From Citreimonas salinaria (GTDB lineage Bacteria > Pseudomonadota > Alphaproteobacteria > Rhodobacterales > Rhodobacteraceae): a DNA stretch of 64,000 nucleotides. Of the stretch, positions 1 to 9,521 are shown one piece after another. The position numbers and the translations under genes are program-made. The notes beneath the pieces are model-generated. The model made no database searches. It was not told where the DNA came from and worked only from the letters and a program-made list of their open reading frames with translations. Where the stretch lies: NCBI RefSeq assembly GCF_900107235.1, contig NZ_FNPF01000003.1:1-64000 (forward strand), written 5' to 3'. Positions within the stretch are counted from its first letter, which is position 1; each line of letters starts with the position of its first letter.

Positions 1-80
1 CGGTCGGTCACGTGTGCGACCTGTTCAGTGATGAAGAATGCTACAACTTCTTCAAAGCAGCAGGATACAGAACCAATTAA
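1..80 (+). mobile_element. 3' end of an IS630-like transposase gene (partial)
   Basis: An open frame enters from the left edge (frame starting at base 3) and stops with TAA at 78-80. Its last residues read DLFSDEECYNFFKAAGY followed by RTN. The pattern D-x-F-(S/T)-x-E-E-C-x-N-(Y/F)-F-x-x-(A/C)-G-Y near the stop is typical of IS630-family DDE transposases, the basis for the call. Only about 25 codons are visible, so the catalytic residues cannot be checked and the element may be intact or broken. I could not identify the terminal inverted repeat. What else it could be: an unrelated C-terminus that resembles this one by chance. Confidence 0.5.
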
Positions 81-206
81 ACGCGATCCGCTCTAGTAAT
101 GACCAAAGCGCGTCAGCGGGCGTCATCGAGCACACGCAGACGAATACCGGAGTCATCGCGGACGCCGAATACCCCGTGCCGGCAAGGCGCGGGGTCCGTT
201 TCCCGA

Positions 207-518
207 TCAGGCGTCGATGTCCTCGATCCATGTCTTGGCGGCGACCGCACGCGGCAGGCCCAGCGGGCCGATGGCGAGCATCGCGACCTGCGCGATCGCC
301 TCTTGCTCAATCCCTTCGGAGCGTGCGCGGCGGGTATGCGAGTGGACCGCTCCCTCGGAGCCCGCGCCGATGGCCAGAGCCAGCTTCACCAGCCGCCGCT
401 CGCGCTCCGTCAGCGGGCCGCAATCGGCGGTGGCCTTGCCAAGGGCGGAATAGGCTTTCCAGATCTCGGGATGGTCCTCGGCAAGATCCCCGGCGGCGCC
501 GGGCAGGGACTTTGTCAT
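207..518 (-). CDS. carboxymuconolactone decarboxylase (AhpD-like) family protein
   Basis: A 103-residue protein of the CMD/AhpD fold. The core reads LTERERRLVKLALAIG then GAVHSHTRRA, matching the family's helical motif with its conserved histidine. The CxxC redox pair of true AhpD is missing (the equivalent segment is E-G-A-V-H-S-H), so thiol peroxidase-reductase activity is unlikely. This variant is widespread and its substrate is unknown. It starts 11 bases after the stop of the Crp/Fnr regulator on the same strand, so the two are probably co-transcribed from the FNR-box promoter beyond it. The link with nitrate respiration is inferred from position only. Confidence 0.75.
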   Translation of the reverse strand: MTKSLPGAAGDLAEDHPEIWKAYSALGKATADCGPLTERERRLVKLALAIGAGSEGAVHSHTRRARSEGIEQEAIAQVAMLAIGPLGLPRAVAAKTWIEDIDA

Positions 519-529
519 CTGTCTGTCCT

Positions 530-1228
530 TCAGGTTGAGGGATCGTCGATCAACGGAGTGGACCGGGCGTAACGCTCCAGCTTCGCCCGGTCGTCGATCC
601 GGATGCGATTACCCTGGGCCACGACGCCGTGGGACTGCAACCCCCTGAAGGAACGGCTCAAATGTTCCGGCGTCATGCCGAGAACCGAGGCGAGACGGCG
701 TTTCTCGAGGTCCAGATCGAATTCCGGCCCCTGGTCCGCGTGTTCCTGTGCCCGCAGCAGATAGTTCGCAAGCCGTTCGGTCGAGGTGCGCAACTTCAGG
801 TCCTTCTGCGCCCTGATGACCGAACGATAGGCTTGCGCCAGTTCGGCCACCATGGCCCGGGCGAAGCCGCCGTCGATATCGAAGATTGCGCGGACCGTCT
901 CGCTCGGGATCAGCGCGATGCGGCTTTTCTCGAGCGTGCGCGCCGACATCAGGTAGGGCGCGTCGCGAATGGTCGCGGCCAGAATGAACGTGGAAACCGG
1001 TCGCACCGTCGCCATGCTGGTTTCTCGATCGTGCCACGTTGCGAACAGGTCGACCGAGCCGGACAGCACGACATGCAGGAAATCGCTCGCGTCTCCCTCG
1101 GTGATCAACTCCACCTGGGGAGGGAAGTTCTGCACGAAGGCCCCGCGCATGAGCGTGGCGAAGTGTTCTTCCGCCATGGCTTCGAACAGATGCAGCTTTC
1201 GGATGTCTCTGTATGCGGCCTCGGGCAT
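530..1228 (-). CDS. narR: Crp/Fnr-family regulator without Fe-S cysteines, NarR-like
   Basis: A 232-residue Crp/Fnr protein: N-terminal cyclic-nucleotide-binding-type beta roll (about residues 10-125), dimerisation helix (about 125-150) and C-terminal winged HTH (about 165-215, core LASVLGMTPEHLSRSF). There is no cysteine anywhere, so it cannot carry the [4Fe-4S] cluster of FNR. Divergent placement next to narKGHJI matches NarR of Paracoccus pantotrophus, a cysteine-free family member needed for nar expression in response to nitrate or nitrite. DNR/NnrR-type nitric oxide sensors also lack the cluster, so the signal is inferred. A perfect FNR-type palindrome centred 54 bases upstream of its start suggests control by itself or by a true FNR. 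Confidence 0.8.
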   Translation of the reverse strand: MPEAAYRDIRKLHLFEAMAEEHFATLMRGAFVQNFPPQVELITEGDASDFLHVVLSGSVDLFATWHDRETSMATVRPVSTFILAATIRDAPYLMSARTLEKSRIALIPSETVRAIFDIDGGFARAMVAELAQAYRSVIRAQKDLKLRTSTERLANYLLRAQEHADQGPEFDLDLEKRRLASVLGMTPEHLSRSFRGLQSHGVVAQGNRIRIDDRAKLERYARSTPLIDDPST

Positions 1229-1275
1229 CCGGCCTCCTGTCAGTTTGCTGGCCCGCGCCCATTCTCTCGGCTCGA

Positions 1276-1289
1276 TTGATAAAAATCAA
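1276..1289. promoter_or_regulatory. FNR/NarR-type box upstream of narR
   Basis: The palindrome TTGATAAAAATCAA is an exact match to the FNR-family consensus TTGAT-N4-ATCAA. Its centre (1282.5) is 54 bases upstream of the narR start. If bound as a class II site near -41, transcription would begin about 12 bases before the narR ATG. Confidence 0.75.
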
Positions 1290-1368
1290 GTCAGCTGACA
1301 ACATGCGTGCGTCGTTGCTTTGATAAATGCCCGTAAGTCATTACTTTTGCTGATGTTTCCCCTCCATC

Positions 1369-1382
1369 TTGATTCAGATCAA
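1369..1382. promoter_or_regulatory. FNR/NarR-type box upstream of narK
   Basis: The palindrome TTGATTCAGATCAA matches TTGAT-N4-ATCAA exactly. Its centre (1375.5) lies 86 bases before the narK ATG, leaving room for a class II promoter with a leader of about 45 bases. It is 93 bases (centre to centre) from the narR box in the same divergent intergenic region, so each direction appears to have its own site. NarR, FNR (FnrL) or both may bind. Confidence 0.75.
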
Positions 1383-1461
1383 GTTGTGGCTCCCAACGGT
1401 CCCGTAGGTCTGGTGTCGATCCCGAAAGGGAGCATTCGCCACCCTTGCAGGAGTCCGTGCC

Positions 1462-4188
1462 ATGCAGACCTCAGCCACAGCCTCACGCGCGGATCAGACC
1501 CGCGCGCTGAGTCTGAGTACGATCGCCTTCACCGCCTGTTTCGCGGTCTGGACGATCTTTTCGATCATCGGCGTCGCCATCAAGTCCGAGCTGGGTCTGA
1601 ACGACACCCAGTTCGGCCTGCTGGTCGCGACCCCCATCCTGACCGGCTCGATAACCCGGCTGTTCCTCGGCGTCTGGGCCGAGAAATACGGCGCGCGGCT
1701 GGTGTTCTCCGGCCAGATGATTCTGACCGCGCTGGCGACAGCGGCGCTGACGCTTGCCGACAGCTATATCATGTACCTGATCGCGGCGCTCGGCATCGGC
1801 CTCGCCGGCGGCTCGTTCATCATCGGTGTCGCCTATGTGAGCCGCTGGTACGATGCCGGCCACCAGGGCACGGCGCTGGGCATCTTCGGTGCCGGCAACG
1901 TCGGTGCGGCCGTCACCAAATTCGTCGCGCCGTTCGTCATGGTCGCCTACGGCTGGCACGGAGTGGCGTACGTCTGGGCGGCGGGTCTCGCCCTCATCGG
2001 CGTGCTGTTCTTCCTGCTGGCCAAGGATGACCCCGAACTGGTCGAGCGGCGCAAGACCGGCACCCGGGCGCCCACCTTTGCGCAGCAAATGGCGCCGCTG
2101 AAGAACCTGCAGGTCTGGCGGTTCTCGCTGTACTACTTCTTCGTCTTCGGCGCGTTCGTGGCTCTCGCGCTGTGGCTGCCCCACTACCTGATCGACGTGT
2201 ACGGCATCGACGTGCGCTTCGCGGGCATGGCGGCGGCTTCCTTCAGCCTTTCCGCGTCGCTGTTCCGAGCCTATGGCGGCGTGCTGTCCGACAAGTTCGG
2301 CGCGCGGACCGTGATGTACTGGACCTTCGGCTTCAGCCTGCTCTTCCTGTTCATGCTGTCGTACCCGCCGACGGATTACGTCATCCAGGGCAAGGACGGT
2401 CCGATCTCGTTCTCGACGCAGATGGGTCTGTGGCCCTTCATCGTCACGCTGTTCGCGCTGGGCTTCTTCATGAGCCTGGGCAAGGCAGCGGTCTTCAAGC
2501 ACATCCCGGTCTACTACCCCAAGCACGTAGGCGCGGTCGGCGGTCTGGTGGGCATGATCGGCGGTCTCGGCGGCTTCATCCTGCCCATCGGCTTCGGCGC
2601 GCTGCTTGACCTGACCGGTATCTACACCTCGTGCTTCGCCCTGCTGTTCGGCCTGGTGGCAATCGCGCTGACGTGGATGCACCTGTCCATCCGCGCGATG
2701 GAACGCGGCGCACACGGCGAGGCTCTCGACCGCCTGCCCCAACTTCCCGAGATGCAGCCCATCCACCATCCCGACCGCACGGCCATGCCGCGCGTCCTGG
2801 AGGACTGGCGTCCCGAGGACCCGCAGTTCTGGGAGGAAAAGGGCCGCCACGTCGCACGCCGGAACCTCTGGATCTCGATCCCGGCGCTGCTTCTCGCCTT
2901 CGCCGTCTGGATGGTCTGGTCCGTGGTCGTGGCACGCCTGCCCGCCATCGGGTTCGATTTCACCTCGGGTCAGCTTTTCTGGCTGGCGGCACTTCCGGGC
3001 CTTTCGGGCGCAACCCTTCGCATCTTCTACAGCTTCATGGTGCCGATCTTCGGCGGACGGCTGTGGACGACCCTTTCCACCGCATCGTTGCTGCTGCCCG
3101 CCCTGGGCATCGGATACGCGGTGCAGAATCCCGACACGCCCTACCTGATCTTCCTCGTCCTGGCGCTTCTGTGCGGTTTCGGCGGCGGCAACTTCGCCTC
3201 GTCCATGGCAAACATCGGCTACTTCTTCCCGAAGTCCGAGAAGGGCAACGCGCTGGCCATGAACGCGGGCCTGGGCAACCTCGGCGTGTCGGTCATGCAG
3301 TTCCTCGTGCCGATCGTCATCACGGCCGGCGTCTTCGGAGCCCTCGGCGGTCAGCCGCAGACGATGTCCGAGGGCGGCCAGCTCTGGATGCAGAACGCGG
3401 GCTTCGTCTGGGTGCCCTTCATCCTTGCCGCGACGATCGCCGCCTGGCTGGGCATGAACGACATCGCCGACGCACGCGCCAGCTTCTCGGATCAGGCCGT
3501 GATCTTCGGGCGCAAGCACAACTGGCTGATGTGCGTCCTCTACACCGGCACCTTCGGCAGCTTCATCGGCTACTCCGCGGGCTTCCCGCTGCTGACGAGG
3601 CTCGCCTTCCCCGATGTGAACGCACTGAACTACGTGTTCCTCGGGCCGCTGGTGGGTGCGCTGTCGCGCGCCGGAACCGGCTGGATCAGCGACCGCTTCG
3701 GCGGTGGGCGGGTGACCTTCTGGACCTTCAACGCGATGATCGCGGCCACGTTCGGCGTGATCTTCTTCCTTAACCTGGGTTCGTTCATCGGCTTCTTCGC
3801 CTGCTTCATGGCCCTGTTCTTCCTGACCGGTGTCGGCAACGCGTCCACCTTCCAGATGATCCCGGTGATCATGGGCCGCGAAGTGCCCCGCCTGATGCCG
3901 CACCTGGACCTCGAAGAGCGCAAGCGGCAGGTCGCCATGGAATCCGGCGCGATCACGGCGTTCACCTCGGCCATCGCAGCCTACGGCGCCTTCTTCATCC
4001 CGAAGGCCTACGGCACCTCGATCGCGATGACGGGCTCGGCCGTGGGGGCGCTGTGGGGCTTCCTGATCTTCTACGCGATCTGCGTGGCGATCACCTGGGC
4101 CGTCTACACCCGGCGCGGCGGCCTGCTGCACGACATCGAGCACCGGCGCACGCCCGCGGCGCCCGTGGCCGCCCAGCCCGCAGAATAG
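1462..4188 (+). CDS. narK: fused NarK1-NarK2 nitrate/nitrite transporter
   Basis: At 908 residues this is twice the size of a single major facilitator. Residues about 15-420 form one 12-helix NarK unit and about 465-890 a second, joined by a charged linker rich in proline (about 425-460). Nitrate-signature glycine motifs occur in both halves: GAGNVGAAVTKF in the first and GLGNLGVSVMQF plus GVGNASTFQMIP in the second. In Paracoccus the equivalent fusion combines a NarK1 nitrate/proton symporter with a NarK2 nitrate/nitrite antiporter, so that respiration can start with symport and continue by exchange with nitrite. The gene is first in the narKGHJI operon, behind an FNR-type box, and ends 63 bases before narG. 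Confidence 0.93.
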   Translation: MQTSATASRADQTRALSLSTIAFTACFAVWTIFSIIGVAIKSELGLNDTQFGLLVATPILTGSITRLFLGVWAEKYGARLVFSGQMILTALATAALTLADSYIMYLIAALGIGLAGGSFIIGVAYVSRWYDAGHQGTALGIFGAGNVGAAVTKFVAPFVMVAYGWHGVAYVWAAGLALIGVLFFLLAKDDPELVERRKTGTRAPTFAQQMAPLKNLQVWRFSLYYFFVFGAFVALALWLPHYLIDVYGIDVRFAGMAAASFSLSASLFRAYGGVLSDKFGARTVMYWTFGFSLLFLFMLSYPPTDYVIQGKDGPISFSTQMGLWPFIVTLFALGFFMSLGKAAVFKHIPVYYPKHVGAVGGLVGMIGGLGGFILPIGFGALLDLTGIYTSCFALLFGLVAIALTWMHLSIRAMERGAHGEALDRLPQLPEMQPIHHPDRTAMPRVLEDWRPEDPQFWEEKGRHVARRNLWISIPALLLAFAVWMVWSVVVARLPAIGFDFTSGQLFWLAALPGLSGATLRIFYSFMVPIFGGRLWTTLSTASLLLPALGIGYAVQNPDTPYLIFLVLALLCGFGGGNFASSMANIGYFFPKSEKGNALAMNAGLGNLGVSVMQFLVPIVITAGVFGALGGQPQTMSEGGQLWMQNAGFVWVPFILAATIAAWLGMNDIADARASFSDQAVIFGRKHNWLMCVLYTGTFGSFIGYSAGFPLLTRLAFPDVNALNYVFLGPLVGALSRAGTGWISDRFGGGRVTFWTFNAMIAATFGVIFFLNLGSFIGFFACFMALFFLTGVGNASTFQMIPVIMGREVPRLMPHLDLEERKRQVAMESGAITAFTSAIAAYGAFFIPKAYGTSIAMTGSAVGALWGFLIFYAICVAITWAVYTRRGGLLHDIEHRRTPAAPVAAQPAE

Positions 4189-4251
4189 TCAACCGAGCTT
4201 GCGGGCGGCGCCGGTCGCCGCCCGGATCCAGACAGCCAAAAGGACAAAGAA

Positions 4252-7200
4252 ATGAGCCATCTGCTCGACAGACTGAACTTCTTCCAGAGCAAGGAACTGG
4301 AGCAATTCTCCGACGGTTGGGGCCAGACCACCCGCGAGAGCCGCGACTGGGAGGACGCCTACCGGAACCGCTGGCGGCACGACAAGGTCGTTCGCTCGAC
4401 GCACGGCGTGAACTGCACGGGCTCGTGCTCGTGGAAGATCTACGTCAAGTCCGGCATCGTCACCTGGGAGACGCAGCAGACCGACTACCCGCGCACCCGT
4501 GCCGGCCTGCCCAACCATGAACCGCGTGGCTGCGCGCGGGGCGCGTCCTACAGCTGGTATCTCTACTCCGCCAACCGCGTGAAGAACCCGCTGATCCGGG
4601 GATCGCTGATGCGCGCCTGGCGCAGGATGCGCGAGACCATGACGCCCGTGGCCGCCTGGTCCGCCATCCAGAACGACCCGATCCTTCGGGCGTCCTACAC
4701 CAAGACGCGCGGCAAGGGCGGGTTCGTCCGTGCCTCCTGGGACGAGGCGACCGAGATCGTCGCCGCCGCCAACGCCTACACCGCCAAGACATACGGCCCC
4801 GACCGCGTCTTCGGCTTCTCGCCGATCCCCGCGATGTCGATGGTCAGCTACGCGGCCGGCGCGCGGTACCTGAGCCTGCTGGGCGGCACCTGCATGTCCT
4901 TCTACGACTGGTACTGCGACCTGCCGCCCGCCTCCCCGCAGACCTGGGGCGAGCAGACCGACGTGCCCGAAAGCGCCGACTGGTACAACGCCGGGTTCCT
5001 GATGCTCTGGGGCTCGAACGTGCCGCAGACGCGCACGCCCGACGCACATTTCTACACCGAGGTCCGGTATCGCGGCACCAAGTCCGCCGTGGTCAGCCCC
5101 GACTATTCCGAGGCGGCAAAGTTCGGCGACATATGGCTGAACCCGCAGGCCGGCACCGACGCCGCGCTGGCCATGGCGTTCGGCCACGTGATCCTGCGCG
5201 AGTACCATCTCGACCGGCAGGCCGAGTACTTCGAGGACTACGCCCGCAAATACACCGACATGCCGATGCTGGTCCGCCTGGATCAGGCGGACGGGCGCCT
5301 TGTGCCGGGCCGGATGCTGCGCGCCGACGACTTCGACGGCAAGCTGGGAGAGACCAACAACCCCGACTGGAAGACGGTCGCTTATGACCAGGCCTCGGGG
5401 CAGATCGTCGCGCCCAACGGGTCCATCGGCTTCCGCTGGGGCGAAGAGGGCGACTGGAACCTCGAGGAACGCGCGAACGGCGCCGAGGTCAACCTGCGCC
5501 TGACCCAGCTGCTGGAAAGCGACCACGACGAGATCGTCGGCGTCGACTTCCCCTATTTCGGCGGTTCCGCGACGGGCGATTTCGTCAAGTGCGATCACCC
5601 CGAGGTCCTGACCAGGAACATCCCCGTCCGGCGCATCAAGCTTGCCGACGGCAAGGATGCGCTGGTCGCCACGGTCTTCGATCTGTTCTGCGCCAATTAC
5701 GGCCTCGACCGGGGCCTCGGCGGCGAATGGGTTTCGAAGGACTTCAACGACGATACCCCCTACACCCCCGCCTGGGCCGAGAAGATCACCGGCGTCGATC
5801 GCGAGAAGATCATCGCCGTGGCACGGGAATTCGCCGGCAACGCCGAGAAGACACACGGCAAGTCCATGGTCATCCTCGGCGCCGGGCTGAACCACTGGTA
5901 CCACATGGACATGGCCTATCGCGGCATCATCAACATGCTGGTGATGTGCGGCTGCATTGGCCAAGAAGGTGGCGGCTGGTCGCACTACGTCGGCCAGGAA
6001 AAGCTGCGCCCGCAGACGGGCTGGCAGCCGCTGGCCTTCGCGCTGGACTGGAACCGCCCGCCGCGGCACATGAACTCGACCTCCTGCTGGTATGCCCACA
6101 CCGACCAGTGGCGCTACGAGACGCTGCGGGCGGGTGAGATCCTGTCGCCGACGGCACCCGAGGGCGACTGGGACATCAGCCTCATCGACTACAACATCCG
6201 CGCCGAGCGGATGGGATGGCTGCCCTCCGCACCGCAGCTGAAGACCAACCCGCTCGAGGTGTCGAAGGCGGCGAAGGCGGCCGGCAAGGACATGAAGGAA
6301 TACGTCGCCGCACAGCTGAAATCCGGCGACCTGAAGATGTCCTGCGAAGACCCGGATGCGCCGGAAAACTGGCCGCGCAACCTGTTCGTCTGGCGCTCGA
6401 ACCTGCTGGGGTCCTCGGGCAAGGGGCACGAATACTTCCTCAAGCACCTGCTGGGCACCGATCACGGCGTGATGGGCAAGGATCTGGGCGAGGAAGGCGG
6501 CGTCATGCCGAAGGAGGCCGTCTGGCACGACGAGGCGCCCAAGGGCAAACTCGACCTGCTGGTGACCATCGACTTCCGGATGTCCACCACCTGCGTGTAC
6601 TCGGACATCGTTCTGCCCACGGCCAGCTGGTACGAGAAGGACGACCTGAACACCTCGGACATGCATCCGTTCATCCACCCGCTGCAGGCGGCGGTGGACC
6701 CGGCCTACGAGTCGAAGTCCGACTGGGAGATCTTCAAGTCGATCGCCCGGAAGTTCTCGGAGGTGGCGCCTGAGGTGCTGGGCGTGGAAACCGACATCGT
6801 GCAGCTTCCGCTTCTGCACGACACTCCTGCCGAGCTGGCGCAGGCCCACGTCAAGGACTGGAAGAAGGGCGAATGTGACCTGATCCCCGGCAAGACGGCA
6901 CCGAACTACGTGGCGGTCGAGCGGGATTATCCCAACCTCTACAAGAAGTTCACCTCGGTCGGACCGCTGCTTGAAAAGCTCGGCAACGGCGGCAAGGGCA
7001 TCAACTGGGACACCAAGGTCGAGGTCAAGCACCTGCGCGACCTGAACGGTGTCGTGCTGGACGAGGGCGTGTCGCAGGGTCATGCGAAACTTGAGACCGC
7101 CATCGATGCGGCCGAGATGATCCTGATGCTCGCGCCCGAGACCAACGGCGAGGTTGCCGTCAAGGCGTGGGAGGAACTGGAGAAACCCACCGGCCGGCAC

Positions 7201-7998
7201 CACGCCCACCTGGCGGAAGGCGCGCATCACACCAAGATCCGCTTCCGCGATATCGCGGCCCAGCCCCGCAAGATCATCTCGTCGCCCACCTGGTCTGGGA
7301 TCGAAAGCGAGGAGGTCTGCTACAACGCGGGCTACACCAACGTGCACGAACTCATCCCGTGGCGCACGCTTACGGGGCGGCAGCAACTGTATCAGGACCA
7401 CCTGTGGATGCGCGCCTTCGGCGAGGGCTTCGTCAGCTACCGCCCGCCGGTGGACCTGAAGACGGTCACCGCGGCCGTCAACAACGACGCGGCCGAGGGC
7501 AGCCCGCACGTGGTGCTGAACTTCATCACGCCGCACCAGAAGTGGGGCATCCACAGCACCTACACCGACAACCTGCTCATGCTGACGCTCAACCGGGGCG
7601 GCCCGGTGGTCTGGATGTCCGAGGTGGACGCGCAGAAGGCCGGGCTGGTCGATAACGACTGGGTCGAAGCCTACAACATCAACGGCGCGCTGACCGCGCG
7701 CGTGGTGGTGAGCCAGCGGATCAAGCAAGGCACGCTGTTCATGTACCACGCGCAGGAGAAGATCGTGAACACGCCGGGTTCGGAGAAGACCGGTCGTCGC
7801 GGCGGCATCCACAACTCTGTCACCCGCGCCACGCTCAAGCCCACGCACATGATCGGTGGCTATGCGCAGCTGTCCTACGGCTTCAACTACTACGGCACCG
7901 TGGGCAGTAACCGCGACGAATTCGTGATCGTGCGCAAGATGAAGAAGATCGACTGGCTGGATCAGCCGGCAACCGCACAAGTGGAGGCAGCGGAATGA
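4252..7998 (+). CDS. narG: respiratory nitrate reductase alpha subunit
   Basis: A 1,248-residue Mo-bisMGD catalytic subunit reducing nitrate to nitrite on the cytoplasmic face of the membrane. Ligands of the FS0 [4Fe-4S] cluster are visible: His51, Cys55, Cys59 and Cys94. The molybdenum-ligand aspartate region appears as MSFYDWYCDLPPASPQTWGE. The N-terminus (LNFFQSKELEQFSDGWG) resembles the vestigial Tat-like start of NarG, without a twin arginine. Length is normal for the family. It overlaps narH by 4 bases (ATGA). It would work with NarH and NarI as a quinol:nitrate oxidoreductase. Start chosen at the ATG preceded by AAAGGACA. Confidence 0.98.
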   Translation: MSHLLDRLNFFQSKELEQFSDGWGQTTRESRDWEDAYRNRWRHDKVVRSTHGVNCTGSCSWKIYVKSGIVTWETQQTDYPRTRAGLPNHEPRGCARGASYSWYLYSANRVKNPLIRGSLMRAWRRMRETMTPVAAWSAIQNDPILRASYTKTRGKGGFVRASWDEATEIVAAANAYTAKTYGPDRVFGFSPIPAMSMVSYAAGARYLSLLGGTCMSFYDWYCDLPPASPQTWGEQTDVPESADWYNAGFLMLWGSNVPQTRTPDAHFYTEVRYRGTKSAVVSPDYSEAAKFGDIWLNPQAGTDAALAMAFGHVILREYHLDRQAEYFEDYARKYTDMPMLVRLDQADGRLVPGRMLRADDFDGKLGETNNPDWKTVAYDQASGQIVAPNGSIGFRWGEEGDWNLEERANGAEVNLRLTQLLESDHDEIVGVDFPYFGGSATGDFVKCDHPEVLTRNIPVRRIKLADGKDALVATVFDLFCANYGLDRGLGGEWVSKDFNDDTPYTPAWAEKITGVDREKIIAVAREFAGNAEKTHGKSMVILGAGLNHWYHMDMAYRGIINMLVMCGCIGQEGGGWSHYVGQEKLRPQTGWQPLAFALDWNRPPRHMNSTSCWYAHTDQWRYETLRAGEILSPTAPEGDWDISLIDYNIRAERMGWLPSAPQLKTNPLEVSKAAKAAGKDMKEYVAAQLKSGDLKMSCEDPDAPENWPRNLFVWRSNLLGSSGKGHEYFLKHLLGTDHGVMGKDLGEEGGVMPKEAVWHDEAPKGKLDLLVTIDFRMSTTCVYSDIVLPTASWYEKDDLNTSDMHPFIHPLQAAVDPAYESKSDWEIFKSIARKFSEVAPEVLGVETDIVQLPLLHDTPAELAQAHVKDWKKGECDLIPGKTAPNYVAVERDYPNLYKKFTSVGPLLEKLGNGGKGINWDTKVEVKHLRDLNGVVLDEGVSQGHAKLETAIDAAEMILMLAPETNGEVAVKAWEELEKPTGRHHAHLAEGAHHTKIRFRDIAAQPRKIISSPTWSGIESEEVCYNAGYTNVHELIPWRTLTGRQQLYQDHLWMRAFGEGFVSYRPPVDLKTVTAAVNNDAAEGSPHVVLNFITPHQKWGIHSTYTDNLLMLTLNRGGPVVWMSEVDAQKAGLVDNDWVEAYNINGALTARVVVSQRIKQGTLFMYHAQEKIVNTPGSEKTGRRGGIHNSVTRATLKPTHMIGGYAQLSYGFNYYGTVGSNRDEFVIVRKMKKIDWLDQPATAQVEAAE

Positions 7999-9521
7999 GA
8001 GTTCGCGCGCAAATCGGCAAGGTTCTGAACCTGGACAAGTGCATCGGGTGTCACACTTGCTCTGTCACCTGCAAGAACGTGTGGACCAGCCGCGACGGCG
8101 TCGAATACGCCTGGTTCAACAACGTCGAGTCCAAGCCCGGCACGGGCTATCCAACCGACTGGGAGAACCAGAAACGGTGGAACGGCGGCTGGGCGCGCTC
8201 GGCGTCGGGCAAGCTTCACCCCAAGCAGGGCAGCAAGTGGCGGATCCTGGCGAACATCTTCGCCAACCCCGACATGCCGGAAATCGACGATTACTACGAG
8301 CCGTTCGATTTCGACTACGATCACCTGAAGTCCGCGCCGGACATGGATCATTTCCCGACCGCGCGCCCCCGGTCCAAGATCACCGGCGAGCGGATGGAGA
8401 AGATCGAGAAGGGGCCGAACTGGGAGGAGATCCTCGGCGGCGAGTTCTCCAAGCGGTCGCAGGACTACAACTTCGAGAACGTCCAGAAGGAGATCTATGG
8501 AGAGTATGAAAATACCTTCATGATGTACCTGCCCAGGCTGTGCGAGCACTGCCTTAACCCGACCTGCTCGGCCGCTTGCCCATCCGGCGCGATCTACAAG
8601 CGCGAGGAGGACGGGATCGTCCTGATCGACCAGGAGAAGTGCCGCGGCTGGCGGATGTGCATCTCGGGCTGCCCGTACAAGAAGATCTACTACAACTGGG
8701 ATACCGGCAAATCCGAGAAGTGCACGTTCTGCTATCCGCGCATCGAGTCCGGCCAGCCGACCGTGTGTTCGGAAACCTGCGTGGGCCGCATCCGCTATCT
8801 GGGCGTGATCCTCTACGACGCGGACAAGATCGAAGCAGCCGCCAGTTCCGAGCGCGAGACCGACCTTTACGGCGCGCAGATGGACGTGTTCCTCGACCCG
8901 AACGACCCCGAGGTGATCGCCGCGGCCCGCCGCGACGGTGTGCCCGACGACTGGATCGAGGCCGCCAAGGTCAGCCCGATCTGGAAGATGGCGATGGACT
9001 GGAAGATCGCCTTCCCGCTGCACCCGGAATACCGGACCCTGCCGATGGTGTGGTACATCCCGCCGCTGTCGCCGATCCAGAATGCCGCCCAGGCCGGACA
9101 GATCGCGATGAGTGACCAGATGCCGGACGTGCGCAGCTTGCGCATTCCCGTCCAGTACCTGGCCAACATGCTGACGGCCGGCGACGAGGAGCCCATCGTC
9201 AACGCGCTGGAACGCATGTCCGCGATGCGGCTCTACATGCGCGCGCTCAGCGTGGACGGCGTGCGCGACGAGGCGATCGCCGCCCGCGTCGGCATGTCCG
9301 GCCGGGTGATCGAGGACATGTACAAGATCATGGCGATCGCCGACTACGAGGACCGCTTCGCCATTCCCACCGCGCACCGCGAACAGACCGAGGAAGGCGC
9401 GGAGATCCGCGGCGGCTGCGGCTTTACCGACGGCAACGGGTGCTCCAGCGGCGCGGCCGGCAAGACCAGCATGTTCGGCGGCAAGAAGAAATCCTTCGCA
9501 CTTCCGACGGAGACATTCTGA
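7995..9521 (+). CDS. narH: respiratory nitrate reductase beta subunit (Fe-S protein)
   Basis: A 508-residue electron-transfer subunit. Four cysteine groups are visible: CIGCHTCSVTCKN near the N-terminus, CEHCLNPTCSAACP, CRGWRMCISGCP, and CTFCYP with its distal partner CSETCVGR. The tryptophan in CRGWRMC replaces a cysteine, the hallmark of the one [3Fe-4S] cluster beside three [4Fe-4S] clusters. It carries electrons from the NarI hemes to NarG. The start overlaps the narG stop (ATGA), and its stop overlaps narJ (TGATG), indicating translational coupling. Confidence 0.98.
   Translation: MRVRAQIGKVLNLDKCIGCHTCSVTCKNVWTSRDGVEYAWFNNVESKPGTGYPTDWENQKRWNGGWARSASGKLHPKQGSKWRILANIFANPDMPEIDDYYEPFDFDYDHLKSAPDMDHFPTARPRSKITGERMEKIEKGPNWEEILGGEFSKRSQDYNFENVQKEIYGEYENTFMMYLPRLCEHCLNPTCSAACPSGAIYKREEDGIVLIDQEKCRGWRMCISGCPYKKIYYNWDTGKSEKCTFCYPRIESGQPTVCSETCVGRIRYLGVILYDADKIEAAASSERETDLYGAQMDVFLDPNDPEVIAAARRDGVPDDWIEAAKVSPIWKMAMDWKIAFPLHPEYRTLPMVWYIPPLSPIQNAAQAGQIAMSDQMPDVRSLRIPVQYLANMLTAGDEEPIVNALERMSAMRLYMRALSVDGVRDEAIAARVGMSGRVIEDMYKIMAIADYEDRFAIPTAHREQTEEGAEIRGGCGFTDGNGCSSGAAGKTSMFGGKKKSFALPTETF

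Noticed and set aside
1483-4143. 886-codon open frame on the minus strand opposite narK
   Set aside because: It is antisense to a certain gene and consists of charged low-complexity sequence (Glu, Asp, Arg, Gln, His), as produced by GC-biased third positions.
4189-7980. 1,263-codon open frame on the minus strand opposite narG
   Set aside because: Complete overlap with narG; the translation shows no family pattern. GC-rich codon use removes stop codons on the opposite strand.
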